Shown here: positions 1-6,336 of the stretch, piece after piece
How positions within the stretch are numbered: the first letter of the stretch is position 1
How the letters are laid out: each line of letters begins with the position of its first letter
NCBI GenBank assembly: GCA_934661105.1
Contig: CAKUIV010000057.1
Span: forward strand, 1-11,983
DNA from: an uncultured Ellagibacter sp.
GTDB lineage: Bacteria > Actinomycetota > Coriobacteriia > Coriobacteriales > Eggerthellaceae
Direction of reading: 5' to 3'
DNA: 11,983 nucleotides
Made by a program: the position numbers and the translations under genes
Notes under the pieces: model-generated
What the model was told of the DNA's origin: nothing
What the model saw: only the letters and a program-made list of their open reading frames with translations
The model's database searches: none

Positions 1-386
1 GTGAGCGCTTGCGGCGTCGGCAAAAAGCCCATGAGGACGGCCCCGATAAAGCATATCCAGATGGGGCCCTTCAGAAGGACCGTTGCGAGCATGACGGCGC
101 AGCCCGACAGCGCGATGCAGGTCGCAGCCGGGACGACGCGGCTTTGCCCCCGCTCGTCGATCAGCTTCGAGACGCGTGGCGAGATGAGGAACAGCGCGAA
201 CGCCACGACCGAGGCGACGAGCCCCGAAAGCAGGTAGGAGTACCCCGAAAGCGTGAGCATCGTGATCGTGCCGATGGTGCGCATGAACGCGTACATGCGC
301 ATAAGAAGGCCGCCTATCTCGAACGGATAAGCGGCCTTCACACGGAGCATCGCCCCGTAAACGTTGCGGTTAAACGATTCAGCCAT
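1..386 (-). CDS. MFS transporter, N-terminal part (cut by left window edge)
   Basis: The minus strand is open from an ATG at 386 to the window edge, giving 128 codons of a membrane protein that begins MAESFNRNVYGAML. Hydrophobic segments lie at about residues 22-40, 45-70, 86-105 and 108-125. Between the second and third is a basic/acidic loop, SPRVSKLIDERGQSR, that fits MFS motif A (D-x-x-G-x-R) between TM2 and TM3, so a major facilitator superfamily permease is the best call. The substrate cannot be told from this fragment. The gene lies about 100 nt downstream of the phosphotransferase gene on the same strand, so a shared transcript is possible. A TACAAT box only 8 nt before the ATG suggests its own, nearly leaderless promoter. 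There is no good Shine-Dalgarno sequence in those 8 nt. Confidence 0.75.
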   Translation of the reverse strand, partial: MAESFNRNVYGAMLRVKAAYPFEIGGLLMRMYAFMRTIGTITMLTLSGYSYLLSGLVASVVAFALFLISPRVSKLIDERGQSRVVPAATCIALSGCAVMLATVLLKGPIWICFIGAVLMGFLPTPQAL

Positions 387-394
387 AATGTTTT

Positions 395-400
395 ATTGTA
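395..400 (-). promoter_or_regulatory. candidate -10 box of the MFS gene
   Basis: On the minus strand the hexamer TACAAT (5/6 to consensus) ends 8 nt before the ATG at 386. Transcription from it would start almost at the start codon, giving a leaderless or near-leaderless mRNA. No convincing -35 is seen about 17 nt upstream, where the sequence is near TAACGT. Confidence 0.35.
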
Positions 401-446
401 CCCGATGAAGATGGCGAGACGTTATGTCGCCTTGCGAATGGCGCGA

Positions 447-470
447 TGGCATCCCGCCGGCACGATGCCA
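447..470 (-). other. hairpin between phosphotransferase and MFS genes
   Basis: A perfect 7-bp inverted repeat (TGGCATC / GATGCCA) with a 10-nt loop lies about 20 nt past the phosphotransferase stop. No T-run follows on either strand, so it is not a canonical intrinsic terminator. It may be a transcript-stabilising or Rho-linked 3' structure. Confidence 0.35.
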
Positions 471-488
471 AAGACGTAAAGACCTCGG

Positions 489-1532
489 TCACCACCTGAA
501 GCAGATCTCGCGCGCCTCCTTGAGGAACGTCATCGACAGGTATCTTTTCAGCAGGTTGAACGTCGCCTCGCTCTTCAGAGGGCGATCGGGGTCGTGGTAT
601 TCCACCCACGCGTTGCAGCTCCACGTGATGCCCAGCAGGCAGTTCGACATCACGTATGCCGGGAAGCGTTCGTCGAACGCGCCTTTGCCGAAGCGCCCGC
701 CGACTGCGTGCCAGTACGATTCAAGGAACTCATCCCGCGCGCGGCGGTCGAAGATATAGTCGGTATCCCAAATGGTAGTCGTGGGCGAAAGGAAATACGC
801 AACGTCCTGCGCGACTTCCCCGATAAGGGGCTTCTCCCAGTCGAGCATGCGCCCGGAGCCCGTTACGTGCCCCTCGCCATCGATCGGCATGATGAAATGC
901 GAAGGGACGGCCTCGGTGTTGACGACATGCGAGCAATCATCGGCTTCCAACGAAGGCGTCCCGAAGGCTCTTGCCTGATCGAACAGCTCTTCGACCGCAC
1001 GGGCAACCTGGGAATCGGCGTATTTCGAGTCGCAGTAGTTCACAAAGTACGCCTCGCACGTCTTCCGCTGCGCAACGAGGGGATCGTCGGGCTTCATCAA
1101 TCCGCAATCAGGCGACGGCGAAAAAGCGTGGATGTCGGCCATGATCGCCGCGGCCTCTCGAACCATTTCCTGGTTGCCGAAATCGAGCAGGGTGCCGGAC
1201 ACGTATTCCTCGACGAGCACCCCGCGCGGCACAACCCCACGCGTGTCGTCCACGTAAAGCACCCTCGGGACCCGTCCCGACGGCTCGAGCACCCGCAGCG
1301 CGTTCGCCTCGTAGCTGATTTGGCGCTCGAGCCCCAGCTGGCTCGCGTAATTCAATCGCAGCACGTACCGCTTCCCCGTTTCCGGATGCGAGTAGCAGAA
1401 GTTCGCGTTGTGCTCCCCCTGCCCGATGGGCGCCACTTCCAGATGCGCACTTCGGGCAATACCCAAGGCATCGCGAACGCCCTCTGATTGCGAAAGGTAC
1501 CGCTTCGCTTCCCCTAGGCTTTCCATGTCCAC
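489..1532 (-). CDS. phosphotransferase, choline kinase/APH fold
   Basis: This 347-residue protein has the layout of the choline kinase/aminoglycoside phosphotransferase (APH) kinase-like family. A nucleotide loop (IGQGEHNANF, 36-45) is followed by YVLRLN, with R59 at the usual ATP-lysine site. A hinge-like LVEEYVSGTLL (106-116) leads to the catalytic and metal-binding segments. The catalytic loop, normally HxDxxxxN, reads N205-T-E207-A-V-P-S-H212-F. The DFG equivalent is the expected LDWE (230-233), followed by AQDVAYFLSPTTT. From memory, an NTE-type loop paired with DWEKP recurs in an uncharacterised APH subfamily, so the change may be a subfamily trait rather than decay. The substrate is unknown; small-molecule phosphorylation in the cytoplasm is the family expectation. 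The start is GTG at 1532 or ATG at 1526 (MESLGEA...), with a G-rich stretch upstream of both. It is transcribed divergently from the nucleoside hydrolase gene. Confidence 0.8.
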   Translation of the reverse strand: MDMESLGEAKRYLSQSEGVRDALGIARSAHLEVAPIGQGEHNANFCYSHPETGKRYVLRLNYASQLGLERQISYEANALRVLEPSGRVPRVLYVDDTRGVVPRGVLVEEYVSGTLLDFGNQEMVREAAAIMADIHAFSPSPDCGLMKPDDPLVAQRKTCEAYFVNYCDSKYADSQVARAVEELFDQARAFGTPSLEADDCSHVVNTEAVPSHFIMPIDGEGHVTGSGRMLDWEKPLIGEVAQDVAYFLSPTTTIWDTDYIFDRRARDEFLESYWHAVGGRFGKGAFDERFPAYVMSNCLLGITWSCNAWVEYHDPDRPLKSEATFNLLKRYLSMTFLKEAREICFRW

Positions 1533-1566
1533 CGCCCCGTCCCGTCACTTAAATTGAATAGAGTAC

Positions 1567-1595
1567 TTGTTCTATTATATGATGGTGTCTATTAT
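1567..1595 (+). promoter_or_regulatory. candidate promoter of the nucleoside hydrolase operon
   Basis: TTGTTC (1567-1572) as -35, a 17-nt spacer and TATTAT (1590-1595, 5/6) as -10 would start transcription near 1602, just before the Shine-Dalgarno GGGAG at 1603-1607. An alternative is TTGAAT (1554-1559) with TATATG (1576-1581) at 16-nt spacing. It faces the minus-strand TATAAT. Confidence 0.4.
1574..1579 (-). promoter_or_regulatory. -10 box of the phosphotransferase gene
   Basis: A perfect TATAAT on the minus strand lies about 42-48 nt upstream of the phosphotransferase start codons, inside an AT-rich island in otherwise GC-rich DNA. The -35 is weak (CTGAAT, 3/6, at 18-nt spacing). The box overlaps the TCTATTAT repeats, so a bound regulator could block it. 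Confidence 0.5.
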
Positions 1596-1614
1596 CGATT
1601 CAGGGAGACTACCT

Positions 1615-2505
1615 TTGAAGAACGTTATCATAGATTTCGACAACACAATGGGGATTAGAGGCTGCGACGTCGACGACGGCCTCGCGCTGCTCTATCTTCT
1701 CGGCAACCCCGATCGCGTCAGCCTTCGCGCCGTTTGCACCACTTACGGCAACAGCACGCTCGACGCCGTGCAGGAAAACACCGAGCGGCTCTTCAGCGAA
1801 TGGCATCTCGAAACCCCGATTTACCGTGGGTCTGACAAACCCGACGACAGCGCGGCGAAGGAAAGCGCAGCAGCGGCGTTCCTTGCGCGCGAGGCGGCAG
1901 CCGCCCCAGGCGAGCTTTGCATCCTCGCAACGGGGTCGACGACGAACCTCAAAGGGGCGCAGCTTAACGACCCTCGCTTCTTTCAAAACGTCGCGAGCGT
2001 CACCTTGATGGGTGGCATCGAGAAAAGCCTCGTCATCAACGGGCGCATCATGGACGAGCTCAATTTCAGCTGCGACGCCGAGGCGACGCTTCGCATCCTG
2101 GAGTCTGCGAGCGAAGGCACGCCCGCGTCCATCGCGACCGCGCAGAACTGCCTCCCCTCGTTTTTCACGAGGAGCGACTTCGAACGGGAATTCGGAGCAG
2201 AGGGCATGCTCACGAAGGCGGTCGACTACTGGTTCTCAGACATGGACCGCGAATACGAATGGGGCGGCTTCACCTGCTGGGACGTCGTTGCAGCGGCGAT
2301 GCTCGCGAAGCCCGAATTGTTCGACGCCACCACGAAAGATATCACCCTCAACAGGCGTTTCCTCGAAGTGGGGCTTCTAGAAGAAGCGGACGGCGAAGCC
2401 CCGAAAGCGCGCATCGCAACGCCACGCATCCTCGATCCCGACGCGTTCCGCGCAGACGTGATCGAATCCTGGAAGAGAGGCCTTTCCCTTCTCGGCATCG
2501 GATAA
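1615..2505 (+). CDS. nucleoside hydrolase family protein
   Basis: This is a 296-residue protein of the inosine-uridine nucleoside hydrolase fold, which cleaves the N-glycosidic bond of ribonucleosides in salvage. The N-terminal calcium-site aspartates appear as DFD (7-9) and DVDDGLAL (18-25), with a longer spacer than the common DTDPGIDD. Further family marks are ATGSTTNL (105-112), LMGG (131-134), LNFSCDAEA (149-157, the N-F-x-x-D-x-E-A motif) and CWDVVAAAML (221-230), whose D223 matches the late calcium-binding Asp. The residue before it is Trp where classical enzymes carry the catalytic His of an HDP motif, so activity or substrate may differ. The start is TTG at 1615, because GGGAG lies 7 nt upstream and the family N-terminus begins there. 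In-frame codons back to 1567 overlap the promoter. The gene ends 33 nt before the DUF4418-like gene, so the two may be co-transcribed. Confidence 0.8.
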   Translation: MKNVIIDFDNTMGIRGCDVDDGLALLYLLGNPDRVSLRAVCTTYGNSTLDAVQENTERLFSEWHLETPIYRGSDKPDDSAAKESAAAAFLAREAAAAPGELCILATGSTTNLKGAQLNDPRFFQNVASVTLMGGIEKSLVINGRIMDELNFSCDAEATLRILESASEGTPASIATAQNCLPSFFTRSDFEREFGAEGMLTKAVDYWFSDMDREYEWGGFTCWDVVAAAMLAKPELFDATTKDITLNRRFLEVGLLEEADGEAPKARIATPRILDPDAFRADVIESWKRGLSLLGIG

Positions 2506-2538
2506 TCGCAAGCAATCATCGAGAGAAAGAGGAATCGA

Positions 2539-2979
2539 ATGAGTAAAACGGCCTGGACCGCAGTCGGAATCGTCGAAATCATCGCGACGGCAGCCGTCGT
2601 TGCGATCGCAGCGCTCATGGGCGGCTGCAGCCACACGCTTGAAACCACGAGCGGCGGAACCTGCTTCATGAAATGCCACTGGACGTTCGTCGCGATATCG
2701 ATAGCCGGCATCGCCGGCATCATAAACGCCCTGCTCGCCCTTATCGGCAAGACGACCGAAGGGCGCCGCTTCGCCGCGATCGGGGTCATCGTCATCGCCG
2801 CGATCTCGTTCTTCTTCACGATGGACGCGGGGATCGGGCTGTGCGGCAACGCCGCGATGCATTGCCACCAAACCGCGCTCGGCGTATGGATCGCCTCGGC
2901 CGTGGCGGTCGTCTGCGCGATCGTCCAGCTTGCGAAGGCGAATCCCGAGGAGGCGAACGTCCCCAAGATGAAGCTGTAG
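2539..2979 (+). CDS. four-helix membrane protein, DUF4418-like
   Basis: This 146-residue protein has four predicted membrane helices (about 5-27, 48-70, 78-98, 112-132). Each helix pair is joined by a loop with a related motif. Loop 1 carries C42 and M44-K-C46-H47-W-T49; loop 3 carries C102 and M107-H-C109-H110-Q-T112. The C/M/H-rich MxCHxT pattern is the hallmark I recall for DUF4418, a family with no assigned biochemical function that often accompanies FtsX-type ABC transporters. The internal two-fold repeat suggests duplication of a two-helix unit. Conserved Cys, His and Met near the membrane face suggest metal or redox binding, which is inference. The ATG has GAGGA 5 nt upstream. It lies 33 nt after the nucleoside hydrolase gene and 117 nt before the permease gene. 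Confidence 0.75.
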   Translation: MSKTAWTAVGIVEIIATAAVVAIAALMGGCSHTLETTSGGTCFMKCHWTFVAISIAGIAGIINALLALIGKTTEGRRFAAIGVIVIAAISFFFTMDAGIGLCGNAAMHCHQTALGVWIASAVAVVCAIVQLAKANPEEANVPKMKL

Positions 2980-3031
2980 GGCCGAGCGGATCGGCGGCCC
3001 GGTTCCGTTCGCCGCGCTCGAGCGCGAACGG
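2979..3031 (+). other. two GC-rich hairpins between DUF4418-like and permease genes
   Basis: GGGCC/GGCCC (2979-2983 with 2996-3000) begins inside the stop codon of the DUF4418-like gene. It is followed by CCGTTCGC/GCGAACGG (3005-3012 with 3024-3031) around the perfect 12-nt palindrome GCGCTCGAGCGC (3014-3025). Only TTT follows, so this is not a strong intrinsic terminator. It could attenuate or stabilise the mRNA between the two genes. Confidence 0.4.
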
Positions 3032-3096
3032 TTTCCGAACACGGCAGCGCACCAGGGAAAAACCACGCCTTCGACAGCCCAGAAGAAAGGACTTAC

Positions 3097-4308
3097 GTGA
3101 AACGCCTGATACTCCATAGTTTGAAGATGCATAAGATCCAGACGGCGTCGATCATCGCCTCAGTCGCCTTGTCCGTCATGCTCATGGTGACGTTCGGCCT
3201 GGTCTACGGAGGCGTTCAGCAAGGCATCGAGACGTCGAAGGCGCGCGGCGGGGCAGACGTGATGGCCGTTCCCACCGACGCGATGCAGTATATCGGCGAA
3301 ACCGAGTTGCTCTACACCGGCGCCCCCGCACCGGTGTACATGGACAAGGGCATCACCGACGAGATCGCTTCTGTCGACGGCGTGCTCAAGGCTTCCCCCC
3401 AGTTCTACGGCCAGACGCTTGACTCGGGATGCTGCTCGACCACGGGCGAGACGCGTCTCATCGGAGTCGACCCGCAAACGGACTTCGTCGTGAGCGCACT
3501 CGCAGGCGAGGAGGCGGTCTCAGAGCTCGACGAGACAGGCGTCATCGTCGGAAGCGCCGTCGGGGGCGTGACCAACAACACCCTCACGATCCGGGACACG
3601 AAGTACCGCGTCGTCGCGACCATGGCGGAGACCGGCACCGAGTTCGACTCGTCGATCGTCGCAGACATCGACCTCGTTCGCGACATCAGCCGCAACCTCG
3701 CCGGGTACGAGCACTACTGGCAGAAGAACGGCGACCCCGCCGACCTCGTCTCGTGCGTGATGGTTGACCTGGATGACAGCAACGCCCAAGCGCTCACCGC
3801 GGTGAAAGCCCGCATCAATCTTTCCGGTAAAGCGACGCCGCTCGTTCGCTCCGAGGTGGCGGACAAGGCGACCGCGCAGCTGCAATCGGTCTTCTTCCTT
3901 CTGCTCGTCGCCGCGATCGTCATGGCGGCGGTCACGCTTCTTCAGCTGTTCGCGCGATTCTATTCGAGCGTTTGGGACCGCAAGAAAGAACTCGCACTCT
4001 ACCGCGCTATCGGAGCGGGCAAGGGTGATTTGCGCAAGCTCATCGTCGGGGAAGCCGAGGCGCTTTCCGTTTCGGGCCTTATCATCGGCATCGTGCTCGG
4101 GTTCGCGGCCCAAAGCGTTCTGCTCGGGGTTATGCAAGAAGGCCTCGCTTTCCCCTACACGCCGCCCAGCGCCACCTTGTGCGCAGCGATCGTCGTCGTG
4201 ACCGTTGCGGCGGTCGAAATCGTCAGCATCCTTTCAATCATCGTTCCCCTGAGGCAAATTGAGCGCCTCGACCCATCCACCGCGATGCAGCAAGGAGATA
4301 TCGACTAA
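3097..4308 (+). CDS. ABC transporter permease, FtsX/MacB type
   Basis: This 403-residue protein has the MacB/FtsX layout: one N-terminal helix (about 17-40), a large extracytoplasmic domain (about 41-262), then three C-terminal helices (about 264-287, 325-345, 360-382). The FtsX-domain loop WDRKKELALYRAIGAGKGDLRKL (293-315) is the coupling region to the ATPase. The extracytoplasmic domain starts with GGADVMAVP (51-59), as in many MacB-like subunits, and contains DSGCCSTTGE (109-118) with the Cys112-Cys113 pair, followed by IGVDPQTDF. From memory, similar CC-containing permeases occur in Campylobacter-type iron-uptake gene clusters with P19; I could not check this. FtsX-type systems usually drive mechanotransmission or export from the outer leaflet rather than import. 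The start is GTG with AAAGGA 6 nt upstream. The stop overlaps the ATPase start (TAATG). Confidence 0.88.
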   Translation: MKRLILHSLKMHKIQTASIIASVALSVMLMVTFGLVYGGVQQGIETSKARGGADVMAVPTDAMQYIGETELLYTGAPAPVYMDKGITDEIASVDGVLKASPQFYGQTLDSGCCSTTGETRLIGVDPQTDFVVSALAGEEAVSELDETGVIVGSAVGGVTNNTLTIRDTKYRVVATMAETGTEFDSSIVADIDLVRDISRNLAGYEHYWQKNGDPADLVSCVMVDLDDSNAQALTAVKARINLSGKATPLVRSEVADKATAQLQSVFFLLLVAAIVMAAVTLLQLFARFYSSVWDRKKELALYRAIGAGKGDLRKLIVGEAEALSVSGLIIGIVLGFAAQSVLLGVMQEGLAFPYTPPSATLCAAIVVVTVAAVEIVSILSIIVPLRQIERLDPSTAMQQGDID

Positions 4309-4973
4309 TGACACTTTTGAAGATCGCCAACGTCTCCAAGGCATTCGACGGCACCTCGATCATCGAGGACACGTCGTTCGAGGTGGACAAGGGGGACACC
4401 ATCGCCCTCACCTCCCCTTCGGGTTCGGGGAAGTCGACGATGCTCGCAATGGCCGGGCTGCTCATGACGCCTGATTCAGGGTCCGTCCTCGTCGAGGGCG
4501 ACGTCGACGCCGCATCGCTTCCCGACAAGCAGCTCTCGAGGCTGCGCAGGGAATTGCTCGGGTTCGTGTTCCAGAGCACCCAGCTCATCGGTTCGCTCCG
4601 GGCAATCGAGAACGTCATCGCGCCTTCCGACTTCGCGACGGGGAAGCTTCCGTTCGACGTCAAGGAACGTGCGCAGGAGCTGCTCGAGCGCTTCGGGCTC
4701 GCCGACCGCATGTACCACTACCCTCATCAGCTGAGCGTCGGTCAGAAACGTCGCGTGGCCGTCGCTCGCGCGATGCTGCTCAAGCCGAAGATCATCATCG
4801 CAGATGAGCCGACCAACGACCTCGATGAGGAATCGGCCAAGGAAGTAGCCGACGCGCTCTTCGAGTACGCCGAGCAGGGAAACGCGCTTCTGTATGCGAC
4901 TCACGTGCCCGCGCTCGCGTCTCGCGCGAAAACCATCATGACGCTTCAGGGGAAGACCTTCCGCGTCGCGTAA
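4308..4973 (+). CDS. ABC transporter ATP-binding protein, MacB/LolD type
   Basis: This 221-residue ATPase is the natural partner of the FtsX-type permease, whose stop codon it overlaps by 1 nt. All motifs are present: Walker A SPSGSGKST (36-44), Q-loop FVFQ (87-90), signature LSVGQKRR (142-149), Walker B IIIADEP (162-168) with E167, D-loop NDLD (170-173) and switch His199 in ATHV. Walker A starts with Ser instead of the usual Gly, and the signature is LSVGQ rather than LSGGQ. Both are conservative and the catalytic residues remain, so the protein should hydrolyse ATP. Length fits the LolD/MacB/FtsE group (about 220-230 residues). The last gene of the plus-strand block, it faces the importer operon across a hairpin-rich gap. 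Confidence 0.9.
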   Translation: MTLLKIANVSKAFDGTSIIEDTSFEVDKGDTIALTSPSGSGKSTMLAMAGLLMTPDSGSVLVEGDVDAASLPDKQLSRLRRELLGFVFQSTQLIGSLRAIENVIAPSDFATGKLPFDVKERAQELLERFGLADRMYHYPHQLSVGQKRRVAVARAMLLKPKIIIADEPTNDLDEESAKEVADALFEYAEQGNALLYATHVPALASRAKTIMTLQGKTFRVA

Positions 4974-4981
4974 ACGGAAAT

Positions 4982-5024
4982 CCCTTCTTGTGCCAGCGGT
5001 TCCGAATCCCTGGCACAAAAAGGG
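4982..5024 (+). terminator. long hairpin after the ABC ATPase gene
   Basis: Fifteen-base arms (4982-4996 and 5010-5024) pair with one C-A mismatch, including the perfect core TTGTGCCAG/CTGGCACAA, around a 13-nt loop. It begins 8 nt after the ATPase stop. No T-run follows on the plus strand, so it may act together with the next hairpin or protect the mRNA 3' end. Confidence 0.5.
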
Positions 5025-5034
5025 CGCCAAAGCA

Positions 5035-5078
5035 CGAAAAAAGGCGGGGTGCAGTTCGTTCGAACCGCGCCCCGCCTT
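5035..5078 (-). terminator. intrinsic terminator of the importer operon
   Basis: AAGGCGGGG (5041-5049) pairs with CCCCGCCTT (5070-5078). Inside, GTTCG/CGAAC (5054-5058 with 5061-5065) closes a two-base loop. Read on the minus strand the stem runs into at least six T, the classic intrinsic terminator, 24 nt past the stop of the binding-protein gene. On the plus strand only TTCGTCTT follows, so it may also end the plus-strand operon less efficiently. Confidence 0.85.
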
Positions 5079-5102
5079 CGTCTTACCGCAAGCAGTAAGC
5101 CG

Positions 5103-6266
5103 TTAGGCGTTCCTCACGTCGTCAGGATTCTTGCCGAACGCGTCGCCGCGCTCCTTCACCTGCTCGCTCAGCTTCTTGGCCGCGGTCGCGGAACCGACGT
5201 TGCCATGCCATTCGGCGATGCCGTCGGTGAGCTCCTGCAGGTAGGCCTTCGCCTTCTCCTCGTCTTCGGGGCAATCGGGCAGGAAGCCGGAAACGCGAAG
5301 CTCGTCCCAACGCTCGTAGATGGAAGCCTTGAAGTCGTCCTCATTGCCGTGGCCGTAGAGGTAGTTCTTCGCGAGGCCCTTCTCGATGTTGGGGTACTTG
5401 CCGACCGTGTAACCCTTCTCGATGGCCATCTCGACGGCAGCGTCGACATCCTTGCGCAGGATGTCGTCGGCGTCCGCGAAGGCCTTGGCCAGACGGTCGC
5501 CCGCCTCGGGGTACTTCTCCAGGGTGTGGCTGTTGCAGCAAACGAAGCAGCAGTAGTAGTCGGAGAGCTCCTGGGCGGAGATGAAGAAGAACTTCGCGCC
5601 TTCGGTGTCCTTCACCTGCGGGTACAGCGTGGAGTCGATGCCGATGATGGCGTCGACCTCGTGATCCTTCAGCGCCTGGAGCAGAAGCGAGCCGTCGTAA
5701 ACGGTCCAGTTGATGTCCTCGGCGCCCTTGCCGCCGGTCGCGCGCGAGTAGAGCGCGTTGGACTCGACGTAGGACGGGCCGCTCATGCCGGTGCAGCCGA
5801 CCTTCTTGCCCTTCAGGTCGGCAGCGCTGTTGATGCCGTTGCCCTCGAGCGTGATGCCCGACCAGCAGCCGGTATGCATCGTGTCGATCAGCTTCGCGTT
5901 GGCGCCCTGCAGCCAGGACAGGAAGAAGCCCGGCGTCCACAGGAAGAAGTCGATCTCATCGTTCGCAAGCAGCTCGGAGGTGTCCGACGTGATGGTCACG
6001 ATGTTCGGCTCGATGCCGTTGTCCTGGAAGCAGCCGTTCTCAATCGCCACGTACACGGCGAGCTCGCAGCAGTTGCCGCCCCAGTAGCCGATGGTCATAG
6101 GGATTTTCTCGGTGCTCTCGGTGGAGCTGCCGTCCTTCGAACTGTCGGTCTTCGAGCTCGTGTCGTTGGAGCCGCAACCGGCCAGAGCAGCGCCGGCGGC
6201 AACCACGGCGCCCGTGGCCGCCGCGCCCTTGACGAACGAGCGCCTTGTCAAATCGCTCATACGCAT
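5103..6266 (-). CDS. ABC transporter substrate-binding lipoprotein, NitT/TauT (NMT1-like) type
   Basis: This 387-residue extracytoplasmic binding protein has a twin-arginine signal (TRRSFVKG, 7-14), a hydrophobic stretch and a lipobox LAGC with Cys31, so it should be Tat-exported and lipid-anchored. A Ser/Thr/Asp/Lys linker (33-54) precedes the domain. IPMTIGYWGGNCCELAVYVA, ENGCFQDNGI and NSAADLKGKKVGC match the NrtA/SsuA/TauA type II fold. The substrate is unknown. Besides the lipid-anchored Cys there are ten cysteines (66, 67, 79, 134, 158, 239, 240, 243, 244, 332), including a CC pair and YYCCFVCCN (237-245). That is unusual for this fold and suggests disulfides, metal or a thiol ligand. 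The ATG at 6260 has AAAGGA 6 nt upstream and may be the true start rather than 6266. It is last of four genes in its operon, 70 nt after the permease. Confidence 0.88.
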   Translation of the reverse strand: MRMSDLTRRSFVKGAAATGAVVAAGAALAGCGSNDTSSKTDSSKDGSSTESTEKIPMTIGYWGGNCCELAVYVAIENGCFQDNGIEPNIVTITSDTSELLANDEIDFFLWTPGFFLSWLQGANAKLIDTMHTGCWSGITLEGNGINSAADLKGKKVGCTGMSGPSYVESNALYSRATGGKGAEDINWTVYDGSLLLQALKDHEVDAIIGIDSTLYPQVKDTEGAKFFFISAQELSDYYCCFVCCNSHTLEKYPEAGDRLAKAFADADDILRKDVDAAVEMAIEKGYTVGKYPNIEKGLAKNYLYGHGNEDDFKASIYERWDELRVSGFLPDCPEDEEKAKAYLQELTDGIAEWHGNVGSATAAKKLSEQVKERGDAFGKNPDDVRNA

Positions 6267-6336
6267 TCCTTTCCTTTTCCTATCATTATGTCCGCAGCAG
6301 TTTCCGGCTGGAAAGTCCGCGCCTTCTTCGCCGCCG

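Larger units (their letters stand above)
1557..1595. repeat. possible operator: inverted and direct repeats in the divergent promoter
   Basis: AATAGA (1557-1562) and TCTATT (1571-1576) form a perfect 6-bp inverted repeat with an 8-nt gap. TCTATTAT is then repeated directly at 1571-1578 and 1588-1595, a 17-nt period. These elements cover the likely promoter boxes of both divergent genes, which is the usual place for an operator. No regulator gene lies next to it in the window. Confidence 0.35.

Noticed and set aside
594..1487. A 297-codon plus-strand frame opposite the phosphotransferase gene
   Set aside because: The minus-strand product has kinase-fold motifs; the plus-strand product has none and no ribosome binding site.
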